64,000 nt of DNA from assembly GCA_013054445.1 (NCBI GenBank), contig JAAMPI010000043.1, positions 20,261 to 84,260 of the forward strand. The letters run 5' to 3'. The position numbers were made by a program, and so were the translations under genes. The notes under the pieces are model-generated. The model was not told the DNA's origin and made no database searches. It saw only the letters and a list, made by a program, of their open reading frames with translations. This document shows, in pieces, positions 36,738-47,567 of this stretch. The stretch comes from Cudoniella acicularis. Its lineage: Eukaryota > Ascomycota > Leotiomycetes > Helotiales > Helotiaceae. Position 1 is the first letter of the stretch. Each line of letters begins with the position of its first letter.

Positions 36738-38558
36738 CTAACAAGTTCCAAACGCAGCTTGGCAGCCCGTGCTACAATAATCCGTCGTGCTCCCGCACCA
36801 CCCATACTGCGAGCAGCAGTTTCCAAATGTGCTCCCTTGGCACGTGATCGTCCCTCCACAGGATCCATCCGTTGAGACAGTTAGGGCAGCACTACTAGTG
36901 CTGGTTTTTGGCGACGAAGAGGTCTTCGAGGCGGATGAGGTGGTGGGGGTGGTGCTTTTTGAACTTTGAAAGTTTAGTGGAGGTTCATGATAGATTGGGA
37001 TGGGGACTTACGCTGATGATGACGATGAACTGGAGGAACCGCATGTGCCATACAAGGGTTGGCAGCCGGTACTACAGTAGGCGGAGGTACTTCCACAATA
37101 TCCGTACTGGCTGCAGCAGTTTCCGTATGTGGAGCCCTGGCAGGTACTTGCAGCGCCACAAGTTCCGTCGGTGCTGACAGGCAATGTGGAGGTTGACTTT
37201 GCGGTGCTGGTGGTAGTGGTGGCTTTTGTGGAGGCGCTGGCTGACGATGCGCTTGTACTGCTCGTTGATCCGGTGCTGGCTGTGTAGCTGCATGTCACGA
37301 TAGGAGCTCCAGCTGAGCGATACCAGTTCGTTGCTGGGTCACCAAGGCACGTGCCTACGGTGACGGAAGTGCCGTAGCCGTCCGCGGCCATGGTCTGGAG
37401 CATGAATTCTGTCAGGTTGTAAACGGTTTGGTAATGAATGTCGTGACCGATGACGAGGAAGTTGCTGGTTGCCGGGTCGGTACCATATTCTGCGATGGCC
37501 TCTGTGAAAAAGTTCTTGGAGTTCTGGATCAAGGTTGGGCTGTCGTTGAGGTAATCTTGGGTGTCCAAATCAAAGTATGTGGCGTGATATCCAAGAGTGG
37601 AAAGGTAAGATGAGCAGGTGCTGTCACACTCGGAATAAGGAGGGCGTAGATATGTTGGGAAGAATCCGAGAATGTTGCGGAATGCCATTTCATTGTAGTA
37701 TACTTGATTGTAGAATTCAGTCTGGGTCAAGGCAGTGAAATTCTGGTGGGACCAAGTATGGCTGGCAATTTGGTGGCCAGATTCGTGCATACGCTGAATG
37801 AGCTGGGGATAACCAGTGCTGCAGCTATCGATCTCTCCTTTTCCCAAATTGTTGCCGGCTATATTGTGTAAGCATGATATTCAATTAGGGGGGGGAGGGG
37901 GGGTAGGAGACTGACTGATCATGAAAGTAGCCTTAGCATTATATTTATCCAAAAGATCAAGAAGATCTGAGGTGTAAAGATATGGCCCATCATCGAAAGT
38001 AAGAGCCATCATGTCAACCTCAATGCAGTCTTGAACTCCCGCGACATTGTCACCGCCGTATGGAATGGAACCCAAATGAGTTCTTGCGATAGAACTCGTT
38101 GAGCCACCAGCAGGAATCGTATTTGCATCGCAAGCTGGTCCGTATTGGAATTGACAATCGGGAGCAGCGCAGTAGTCTATTCCCACACCACAATACCTGT
38201 GATTTGTGAGCACGATTTCATCTTCACAGGAATATATTACCTACCCAGCTGAAGAGCAACAATACCCAGCGCTACAACTGCCCACTCCGGGACCACATGT
38301 CGATGGGTTTTGCCTGCTTCCCAATTGGCCCTCGGCGGGACTGGCTCCTCGAGCAGCATGGGCCTCTGGAACCATGACAGGTGATCCGGGCATTCCGGCG
38401 AAGGCATTCCGCGCCTTCAAGTTAGCCAAGAACTTGCGACCTCCCGTAAATCTAGGCAATCCGGCATAGACATCATTCGGGTCGGCATGGGCGCTGATCA
38501 GCGTCGGCAGGGCTGCCAGAAGAAATATAGTTGAATGCATAACTCTAGTCTTATACAT
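36738..38558 (-). CDS. Secreted chitin deacetylase with three CBM18 modules
   Basis: NodB-fold polysaccharide deacetylase acting on chitin at the cell wall. Exons are 38558-38245, 38196-37916, 37858-37012 and 36963-36738, 555 residues. A signal peptide (HSTIFLLAALPTLISAHA) starts at the first or the seventh residue. An N-terminal CBM18 follows (CGPGVGSCSAGYCCSSAGYC, joined across intron 1). The NodB domain shows motif 1 TFDDGP, motif 2 HTWSH, motif 3 RPPYSECD and a C-terminal NFLVIGHDIHYQT carrying the histidine motif. A Ser/Thr/Ala linker, a second CBM18 (CQGSTYGNCCSQYGYCGS), another linker and a third CBM18 (CQGSTFGNCCSQYGWCGS) complete it. The last module exists only if intron 3 is removed; otherwise the frame ends after poly-Ser. 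Metal ligands appear intact. Such enzymes can mask chitin from chitinases or plant receptors; that role here is inference. Confidence 0.92.
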
Positions 38559-40039
38559 CCAATGTCTTTGAATTTCGAAAGATGTCCCAGAAGAATTTAA
38601 TCAATGGGTAGCGAGTGTATCAAGGAAATTAAAGACGAAGTGAAGTCTTTGCCAAGAATTGGCACTTGGGAAGGGAAGAAAAGGACTTTTAAGAGTCTTG
38701 AAATAAAAAGGAAGGTAACACGGCAGCAGCTGTGCCTTAATATAGATCCGTGCATCAGCGTGGCTAGCGCATGTCTACTAGTATGTACACACAGGCCGCA
38801 TGGTACGGTAGTAACAGTACGCGTAATTAAGGATGGAAAAAACTTCATACGAGAAGCACACGAGAAAAATGGAAGTGAAATTAAGCGTCCCAAACCTCCC
38901 GATTCCCGAGGACAGACTGGGGGAGACGAGACAGCGAACCAATGAGCAATGCACACACCTGGCACCGCTTTCGATAGTCCCTGAAATCAATAAAAGGCGG
39001 GGTTGCCAGCGGAACGAGAATCAGCTGATTGGAGTTGGATTGGAGTTGCCTTGGAGGCCTGAGTCAACAGACCAGTTCGTATATGCGCTTTGAAGGGGTG
39101 TTCCTGGCGAACGTACGCTGCACTGATGAACGCATGCGTGCGGCTGCATCGGAAAAAGCTTGAATCTAAGATCATTTGAGATCTTTCAAATGCATGATGC
39201 ACATGCATCATTGTTGTTCCAATGAGCGTAGCGAGTCCTCTATTGGCGCCAAGGAAACAATAATAATGTGTAAGTTTTATATCGTCATTGGCGCGGAGGT
39301 AGAAGCGAGGAGAGACCGCAAAAGCATGCCCAGCTGAGAACAATTGAGAGGCGCAACCGCAAGACAGCGAGCGCATTTGTCAGCACAACAATGAGTAGCT
39401 GAGCGCGACGTTCAATATCTGAGCGTCCCGAAAATACGGGTATCCTCCGGGGTTCCGCGGCACTGGACTGGAAACGCTCTCGAACGTGAATAGAAATAAA
39501 AGACAACGGTGACATAACATGCAACAGGGCGTTCTCAGGATCTCAGCTCAGAGATACTCTGCGATTTAAAATTATTCATAGATAGTGTTGCATGTGAGGT
39601 TGTAAGTTCGGAGTAAAAATGACGGTCTCAATTCTCAAAATGGTAAAGATTCTTGACATTTCTTTCAAAAATGAGACAGTCAGGAAGTAAGTTTAGAGAA
39701 GAGTTCAAGAACAATATTTTCAACTGTCAAGAAGCATCGCAGCGGTGAAGATATAATATTATTCGGTGATAAATCTGACAGATACGAAGTACAGAAGAGC
39801 GTTTCCCGAGCTGAGGCCTTATAAAGTTATTTAAACCCCGCACCAACTGTCAACACCAATAATTGCTTTTTCTTGACATCATGTCATCAACTAAAACATA
39901 TATGATAGGATCCTCACTTAAAAAATTTCTCTCTCCATTTCCATAATTCTCAGCCGAATGAAATTAAAAAATAGGAAAACGTCTCTCTTCTACTCAGAAC
40001 ACACTGAAACTTCAGTCTATTCAATTTCCGATCGAATTC
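38559..40039. other. 1.5-kb intergenic region
   Basis: Between the 5' end of the chitin deacetylase gene and the 3' end of the P450 gene. Several ORFs of 70-129 codons occur on both strands, but none has a known motif or coding character. AAGATCATTTGAGATCTTTCAAATG-type near-palindromes occur around 39168-39195. The first few hundred bases should contain the deacetylase promoter. Confidence 0.4.
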
Positions 40040-41735
40040 TTAGGCGTCAAAATCAGGAATCCCTTTCTTGAGACTTCTCCTCTTACACGAGAGATTCACA
40101 CCCGGCGCAAAGAACATAAACTCATCCAGCGTAACATTTTTTGGCCTCTCCTTCCCCTCAACCAACCGAAAATCAAACTTAAGCAACAGCACAGAAACCA
40201 TAATCTTCTCCAAATAATTCGCAAAAACACGTCCAGGGCATGAGTGCTTGCCATACCCAAAATGCATGTGCGTATGACTAGGAACTCCAAATTGCTGGCT
40301 TTTTGTCTCGCCCGATGACGCGTCTAGACGAGAACGGTAATATCGAAGAGGATCGAAAGTTTCTGGGTTTGAGATGATTTCTGGATCAAAAAGTGCAGCG
40401 GCGGCGGGGAAACCAATCTGTGTATTGGTTGGAATTCTGGTTCCGTCGGAAAGGGTGACGGGTTTTCTGGTTCGGTGGTGGAACGTTACTGTGTGATTTG
40501 AGGAGTACGTCAGCTCCTGTTCCACGAGAAGTTTAGACATGGGTAATGGAAGCGTACATATCTGTGGTGGTCCCATCCGCTGTGACTCCAGCATGAAAGA
40601 GTCAAGCTTCCACAGCTTGTCTAGTGTGGATCTGTCCCATTTCCCGGATTCTATCAGCACCTCTTCGATTTCCTCGCGAATCTCTTTCATGTGCTTGGAA
40701 TAGGCACAGAAGTCATAGAATATTTGGCACATGGAATGTTTGATGGTGTGTGTAGATCCAATTCCGAGGGCAATTTGTCGCTTTGCCAAATTATCTGGCT
40801 CTCCTTCCTTAACATTCTCAGCGTAATCGGCCATCCAGCTTAACAGTGTTGGTGCCTCGTCGCCTTTTTCGCTCTTCTCATTCTTTCGTTCTTCTCTTAA
40901 CTTCTCGATAACTGGAATAATTAATGTCCTAGCATCTCGGTAGTTGTTTTCCAATCGATAGGTACAGGGCATTACCCAGACTAGTACCGGATGTAAGAAT
41001 TGCAAGAACGATGGCATCATTCTCAGCGTTGCAACTGTCTGAAATGTATTTAGAGTAGTCTCTACCGCCAGCTTAATCCAAGCAGGATTTCTACACCAGG
41101 ACGATCCAACAAACACTTGTGAGGTCGTCCGGGCATTTATTTGGAGAATGGTATCCGCAATATCAATTTCGACCCAGTCCTCGGCTTGAGGCATGACATC
41201 CTTAGCCGCATTCGAGATCTCATCCAGAATCGGACTGATATACAGGTTTATGTTGGGAGTGAGTTGTCGGCGTAAGGCCCGAAGATGCAAGTCATTTGTG
41301 AACAAATGGCGAACACCAGATTGTTCTCCGACCATATTCTGGACCATTGCATCGGGATTATTGAGTGTTGACTCTGGGAGCTTTTGAAGCTCGTCAATAT
41401 ATTTGACTGGCATAATCGCGATGTCGGTGTCGCATCTTTTGACGATGAATATTTTATCTTTATACTAGTTTCTCCTGTTATTTCACGACATTCCTTGTGA
41501 TAGATAGGAAGTCTCAATTTGCCTTGGTATACCCTTCAGTAAGAATTTCCCATGAGTTCGTGATGAAGCGCATTCTTGAGAACCATTCGGGCTCCCATGA
41601 CCAACCCACTCCAACTACAGGTGCATCAAGGCTTTCGCCTTTTGACAGCGACCGAAATACCAAGAGTGCCAATTGGGTAGTGAGCCCAAGGCCAATGAAA
41701 ATCGCAAGTATCGTTGAAGGCTGCGAGAGGTCCAT
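40040..41735 (-). CDS. Cytochrome P450 monooxygenase
   Basis: Haem monooxygenase, probably anchored in the ER. Exons are 41735-41523, 41464-40558 and 40488-40040, 522 residues. An N-terminal membrane anchor (TILAIFIGLGLTTQLALLVF) is followed by the conserved fungal block KYIDELQKLP, the I-helix region QIALGIGSTHTIKHS, the ExxR motif ESQR, and the haem-binding loop HFGYGKHSCPGR with the cysteine ligand. The first intron (41522-41465) starts AAG|GC and ends AG, a GC-AG intron; only this gives the expected GYTK-YKDKIFIVK junction. The second intron (40557-40489, 69 nt) is a multiple of three and reads through without a stop, but removing it restores the normal spacing between ExxR and the TRKPVTLSDGT block. 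Sequence style resembles CYP503/CYP68-type fungal P450s. No biosynthetic cluster surrounds it, so the substrate is unknown. Confidence 0.9.
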
Positions 41736-43598
41736 TTTTTCAGGTTTAGCGTAATGTAATATTCTACAACGCTGAGATATAAAAGAAGGTGGCTGTCAAC
41801 TTTCAGGATGGCTGTCCCATTTATGTAGAAGAATCTAGATTCGGCACTCTCCAACATGTTGCTATTATATTGCTTGATGACAGCATTTGAAGTCCTACTT
41901 GCCAACAAAGCACGCAGTCAAATCACAACTCGCCGCTTGAAGACCTACATGCCCATAAATGCACGTTGTTTTACCCGGACAGGTTTGTTGTAGGTGATCA
42001 AGTTGAGAGAGTGTGATTGGTGAGTTGAAAGTGAGACCAACACGCTCCCTAAATTTTCCAGCCCCTTTTCCTCTTCGCTAAACTTTCCCCACCAACCCCG
42101 AATTCAACATGTGTCTCTTTTCTCCTAGCCGTAAAATAAATTAAGAACTTATCGTATCGCTCCATAATAATAATAGTTGAATTTTTAATTTATTCTTGAC
42201 AGGGTTACAGGGAGCACTACTCAATTCTTAAAGTTCAAATACCGCATGCTGTCTATCAATTTACGAGTTACAGCGAGTCGCACGCTGAATTCCAGCCAGC
42301 CAAGAAAATGGGACTAACGGTACAACCATACATTCACTCGTTACGCCCAGATCTACTAATACTACATAAATTAATTCTGCAATAACGCATGGGTGCAAAG
42401 GAATTATTCGCTTTTTAGAGAATGATTTCGTCTCATATGTTGTCGCAAAGTTTCGTTGGGATGCGACAGCTAAAGCCTGTGACCAGTAAACTACAGCGTA
42501 CTGTCCGCTGTAAATTGGCGAGAGATACCCCGTAGCGTGAAGCACCTCCTTGTTTTGCGCTCTACAGCTACCAATCACATATAACATGTACTGTATTTGC
42601 ATCACAATCCCACATTATTATAAACTGGTACAAAAACGCATGTTATTGTATTGGCGTTTACTTTGACTCAATGCTCGAGCGTGTCTTCGTGGGGATTGGT
42701 TGCGGTTTGCCCCTGCAACACTTCAAAAAGCTAACACTATTCTACCTCTGGTTGTTATTGAAAAGAGAATGACTTAGAATAAGTCCGTGATTTTTCCTTT
42801 TTCAGTGAGCTGACTTTTATTTAAACTTTATTGCAATTTACTTATTTAAAGCGTTTTAGTAATATCGAGGAGAGGACCGCGAAGCGGCGAGGGGCATGAA
42901 TCCCAATGGCTTTAAAAAGCCAGTTAGAAGAACACGTAACCTTCTGCGCTCTCATATAACTCGGTGCAGGCTTTTATTTCTGCTGGGCTACCAAAAGATT
43001 GCTCCTTTACAACCCAAACTGTCAATAAAAATTCGTGGATTCTGGCTTTCTAAACAATCCACCTAGAAGGATTGTAGATTTTTGGAATTTTACTCCTCCT
43101 GTTAATCTTTTTCGTCGCCATTTTATCTATCAGGAGATATTTGCCACAGTTATCTTTTTTTTATCGTGCTTTTGCGGGAGTGTCAACTGAAAGAGGGCAG
43201 AAAAACCCAAAAGTGGGTCTGATATAGTTCTAAGCGAGGCGATAAGGAGAGTGAAGCGGATTCACTCTTTGATTTCTTAAGCCTCGAAGCAAGTAGGGCA
43301 TAAGCTACCAAAACAAGACCACTCTTGACGTGCTAAATCACGTGACAAGTCACTTAGGCTAGCTTAGATCGCTCACAGAAAACACAAAAGCTCTCTCCGA
43401 GTTGCCCTCTCCCAACATCACCTTTGTCAATTCCACAAAGCTGAGATTGTGGCTCTGCCGCACCTCGGTCTTAACAAGCTTGCCATTACCGATCCCAGGA
43501 GTCTCTGGTTGATTGCTTGCTGGCCACTCTTGTCGAACACTGTCCAATCTCCTAATCATAACGGTACCATCCACGCTTGGTCAATCACCCCGGGCAAC
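41736..43598. other. 1.9-kb intergenic region
   Basis: Upstream of the P450 gene on the left, and upstream of a hypothetical gene on the right. No ORF with coding character. It includes AT-rich stretches (42120-42200 and 42780-42860), the GCGAAGCGGCGAGG string near 42880 and a hairpin at 43235-43286 listed separately. Confidence 0.4.
43235..43286. repeat. Nested hairpin
   Basis: An outer CGAGGC...GCCTCG pair (43235-43240 with 43281-43286) encloses an inner AGAGTGAA-GCGGA-TTCACTCT hairpin at about 43247-43267. It could fold in RNA or be a small repeat end. Confidence 0.4.
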
Positions 43599-44360
43599 AT
43601 GTGGCGAAAATTGTCAAACCAACTCCCCCTAACTTGGTTAGGCAAGTCTGCTAATGCCCACCCTGATGCAAACGCACTATCCAATCAATCAAAGGATCTC
43701 TCGGACACTCAGATGCTTAATAACATGGACAAGAGCGAAGTAAATATGCACAATTCTACTGACGAACAGGACTTCAAGCCTTACGAGGAGCGGTCTTGCA
43801 AGGAGGCAAAAACACTACAAACACAAATGAGGGCCCAAAAGAGCGTCGAAAAGTTAATTTCAACTCTAGACCGCCACCTGCGCAACTCCCGGCAACCAGA
43901 CAAGGAATACGTATCTCCCTTCGCCCTCCCAAACGTGCACCGGACTCAACCTACAAATGTTACATCAGCTCCACGTGTTGAACAGCCAACTTCGTACACT
44001 TTTGCCTACACCCGAGAGATCGGCAGCGATGGAGGAGCAGATGTAGATTACGCGACGGCGGACAGAGTTGTTGAGTGCGCTGTGCAGATTGCTCTTGATC
44101 GCCAAAGATACCCGACTGCTTACGCTCTGCGAACACTTTACGATGAAAAGCGCTCCGATCATAAGACAGTCCGACTTTTCGAGGCTCTCTATTCAACTCG
44201 CGCAACTGTTGAGCAGGTCAGCGAGTTCACTAGACTATTGAAGGAGAAAAAGAAGGAAGGCAAGAAAGACCGGGTTGGAGAATGCTACTTCTACGGCGAC
44301 GAAGGAGCTGCGGAGAGGCCTAACAAGCCGAAGAAGGAGGATGGATTTACAACTCTCTGA
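43599..44360 (+). CDS. Hypothetical protein, no known domain
   Basis: A single exon of 253 residues from an ATG in a fair context (GGGCAACATGTG). The frame is open for 50 more codons upstream but without another ATG, so this start is preferred. The N-terminal half is polar and Asn/Asp/Ser-rich; the C-terminal half is predicted-helical and conserved-looking (DYATADRVVECAVQIALDRQ, LRTLYDEKRSDHKTVRLFEA) followed by a lysine-rich segment LKEKKKEGKKDR. No signal peptide, membrane segment or zinc-finger pattern is seen. Unlike its right-hand neighbours it carries no stop or frameshift. It is likely a fungus-restricted nuclear or cytosolic protein; the function is unknown. Confidence 0.55.
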   Translation: MWRKLSNQLPLTWLGKSANAHPDANALSNQSKDLSDTQMLNNMDKSEVNMHNSTDEQDFKPYEERSCKEAKTLQTQMRAQKSVEKLISTLDRHLRNSRQPDKEYVSPFALPNVHRTQPTNVTSAPRVEQPTSYTFAYTREIGSDGGADVDYATADRVVECAVQIALDRQRYPTAYALRTLYDEKRSDHKTVRLFEALYSTRATVEQVSEFTRLLKEKKKEGKKDRVGECYFYGDEGAAERPNKPKKEDGFTTL

Positions 44361-44857
44361 AGTGGAAATTGGGACTTCTGAAGATTCTGCAATGCTTATG
44401 CAGGGTGGCTATACGCTTGCAGTCGGACATGAGGGGTACAGTCTCAGACTCGATGCGGGCATAGTTCATTGTAGTATCTGGTAAGCACACTGAGTATCGT
44501 AGTAGGAAGGGTCTCTTCAAGAAATCTTGAGAAATGAAAACGATGCCACAACGTTTACTTCTTTTAATGCTGTATAATGAGTCAGCTTCTGTTAAGAAGT
44601 GTGAGTGTGTGCGTTTAAAGATGATGTTCTAAAATTTGGAAGAACCTAGAAAGGGCGGCAACCACGGCCCCAAACCCCTGGTTCTCTCTAAATTGAACAC
44701 TACTTCTCAACTCCCACTTCTTTTGTGCTTTCACGACACTTTCTCTCATCAATATCTTCATTACCATCAACAATAAACATAGCTTTCAACACTTCACGCT
44801 CGCTACCATCAAACTTCATCGCATTCGCTTACATACTTACATATTTACATATTACAT
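44361..44857. other. Intergenic region
   Basis: About 500 bp between the hypothetical gene and the broken gene that follows. The right part is CT-rich with ACATACTTACATATTTACAT-like repeats just before the next ATG, resembling a fungal 5' leader. Confidence 0.4.
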
Positions 44858-46192
44858 ATGCTAGGAACGCTTTCGACATTCTTTTATTCCATTGCATGCT
44901 GTACTCCTTTCATACCCGCAATGTTTTCAGACGAGGCAAAACCGTTGCTCAACAAGAAACAATCACAGATTCATGATACTCGAAGGCTAAGGACTTCCGC
45001 AAGTTCGACGAATTCGCAATATGCCGAACCTTTCACGCCTTCCGCGCCTCGCTATTCTCACTATCTCGCCCGTTGCGTGCCTCCCATGGCTCGTCATCCT
45101 CATGGGATTACTCAATCTTTCACATCAGCCGACTTGGAAGATGACGGTGAGGAGGAAGACGATCTTGGTTTTTCTTGCCTCAAACGGGTGAGATCGAATT
45201 TTGTATTTACCGGAACTAAGGAGGAAGAAGAAGAACAAAATTAATTGGAAGACGATGGTGTTCCGTTCTCGGGGTTGGAGAGAGTCTCAGGTTCTGTGGT
45301 AGCTTCAGTATTCCAACAGAAAGATGAGGGAGAAGGAGGAGACGAAGAACTAGAAGACGACGGTGTTCCATTTCCCTGCCTTCAGCGAGTTTCATCACAT
45401 TCTGCGGACGCTCAACAAGTTGAAAAGGAAGAAGATGAATAGAACGCTCCTGTTACCGACGACTTCCGTGAGAAATCGCGACCTGCAACGAACCACCCAG
45501 TCAGAAACGACCCAAACGGGCAAAATAAAAGGACATCTCCACCTCCCGGTTTCCGAGCCACCGAACTGGATCCCACAGGTTTCGTACGGTCTCAATTTGA
45601 GAAAAAGCGTCGCTGTTATCAGGAGCAGCTTCGAAGAGACGATTTATTGAGACCTCATACCCAATCAGCTGGAATGTCTTCAACCTCCTCGTCAACAAAC
45701 AACTTGCTAGGCCCATCTGTCCCAGGAAATCCAGATACCTAACCTCCCTCGACTACTCCACCAACTCCAACACCTAATGTACAGCTGGTATTACGACATA
45801 GAATTCAGAAAAAAAGAGCAACCAGAATCGATGATTCCCTACTTTCCGTTCCCCAATACGCCACAGGCAGCCTTTCCAAACTTCAGAACACGGTATTTTT
45901 GGCCACATAACTTGCCTAAAGGCAAACCTTTCACAGATAAACAGCCGAAGGATATGACGTGCTCAGAGTTTTTGCAACATATGAGATACGAGAACGTTAT
46001 AGAGTTCATGATGACCTTTGCCATTCCTCTTAACGATCCAAACTTTTTGAACTCCTTGAGGTTCATACTTGAAATGGCGAAGCGAATTGAACAACAACAG
46101 TGGGAAGCTTGGAAGGCGAATATTGAGGCAGAATATTTGGCGGATGGTGAGCAGGAATCGTCGAAGGTTTGCAGAAAGGATAAGCGGACGTA
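44858..46192 (+). pseudogene. Acidic repeat protein gene with three in-frame stops and a frameshift
   Basis: One frame starting at 44858 (or at the better ATG 44921) is open to about 45905 except for TAA at 45242, TAG at 45440 and TAA at 45740. All three would be Gln after one C-to-T reversal. The frame contains three copies of a short unit: LEDDGEEEDDLGFSCLKRV, LEDDGVPFSGLERV and LEDDGVPFPCLQRV, the second lying just after the first stop, so the coding identity clearly continues past it. A Pro/Thr-rich part follows (PPSTTPPTPTPN), then coding switches frame near 45780-45830 to an open stretch (45777-46192) with FPFPNTPQAAFPNFRTRYFW and a helical C-terminus. No known family. Stop-codon readthrough is an alternative for the first stop only. 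Confidence 0.55.
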
Positions 46193-46809
46193 GGGCTGTA
46201 GTTGAGCAAGTTTTTGATGGATTTTCTGGACTCATTAGCGTTTTTGTACTCTGGATTTGGGGTATGAGTCGTGATAGGATGTCTGAGCGAGAATACTTAA
46301 CTGTCTCTAGATAAATTGACACAGCGTTATGTAAAAGTTTTCCCCACTCTATTCTTTTACCGCTTAGTATCCAAGCCAACCATGTCTGTCAAAGTATCCC
46401 TTTAACTGTTTCTAGGCCTGCGCTACGATAGAGCTCACAACACTTCGAAGAATAAACGCCTTACTTCTATAAGATATTATTACAATAGAAAGAGATATCA
46501 ATTCTCTATCTATCTGCGTCTACTTATATAAGTTATATCCTTTAAAGGTAGAGTCTTACTTAATTATTTTAATTATAAAAAATAATTAATAAAAAAATAA
46601 AAACATTAATCATAATAACTAACAACTAATTATTCTATTCTAAAAATATATACCTAGCCATAGCATAGGACATAACAGTGGCCCCTAGAGGGTCAGCGGC
46701 GCATCACATGCTGTGTGCTTTGTCAGCTGCACTGGGGCAGCCACAGCGGCGTGGGACCTATTTTAATAGACAGTTACTCAGAAAATAGAGGTCATGTATT
46801 CGAATACAA
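46193..46809. other. AT-rich intergenic DNA
   Basis: Strongly AT-rich between about 46440 and 46670 (long A/T runs, few CpG), probably an old RIP-mutated repeat. No ORF. Confidence 0.4.
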
Positions 46810-46811
46810 TA

Positions 46812-47103
46812 CGAAGGCGCACGGTTTTGAAAATCGGTCATTTGAGAAAAGCTGTAGCCAGGCACTAGTCAAGCGAAAGTCTTCCCTATAAGCATCGAAA
46901 TATCAACGTCTTTGATTTCTGCAGTAACGTTTCAATATTGTAAGAAGATAGATAACCTTTCAGTCTATCTAGAAAGCCCAAAAATAAATTAATTCGGGCA
47001 CTAAATGATATTGTTATGTGTCGCGCAAGACTGTAAGTGATTGAAGTTTTGGTGTTTCTCGATCTCACTTCATATGACCGGTTTTCAAAACCGCTGGGCT
47101 TCG
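46812..47103. mobile_element. 292-bp MITE with about 35-bp terminal inverted repeats
   Basis: The ends match as an inverted repeat: the left end CGAAGGCGCACGGTTTTGAA and the reverse complement of the right end CGAAGCCCAGCGGTTTTGAA continue to match through AAAAYCGGTCAT, roughly 29 of 35 positions. TA dinucleotides at 46810-46811 and 47104-47105 flank the element directly, the target-site duplication of Tc1/mariner-superfamily elements. There is no coding capacity inside. This fits a non-autonomous element mobilised by a Fot1/pogo or mariner transposase. Confidence 0.75.
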
Positions 47104-47105
47104 TA

Positions 47106-47567
47106 ACGTTGAATTGGTGTTATTTGGAAGATATTTTATCTTTCGTGGACATTTGGAGGTGCTTGATGATTAACAGTAAGGAAACAGACGCGTGATCGCT
47201 AGGGTAAGTACTGCAGGCACTGCAGCTACCGTAGCTTATGAACTTTTCCGATAGATATTTACTCCGTATTCGTCAAGAGCCGTTTTTCTACGCTTAGCCT
47301 ATTTATTTTCAATTTAACTTCCTTCTCCCATCACCGATTAATTCCGGAAAGCAAAATACTTGCGAACGGTCATGTAACATACCCTCGTAACGTTGATAGG
47401 TGCTGCAGCCGTCCTTTGTCAAGTCACATTATAGAGTATGTATTTCCGCTGGACGCGTGTACGGAGCGTAACGCTTGACTATGACTGTTTACTTAATAGT
47501 ATATCGAGTACGAGCTCCAATATCAACATCTTCTGAAGGGATAATTATCGTGTTTGAACGCTGCGAT
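47106..47567. promoter_or_regulatory. Upstream region of the YWTD-propeller gene
   Basis: 460 bp between the MITE and the next start codon. It should contain the promoter, so the MITE lies about 460 bp upstream of a live gene. A short CTGCAGGCACTGCAG repeat occurs near 47210. Confidence 0.35.

Noticed and set aside
40040..41735. Secondary-metabolite cluster around the P450
   Set aside because: No synthase, cyclase, methyltransferase or cluster regulator lies within 10 kb on either side; the P450 appears to stand alone.
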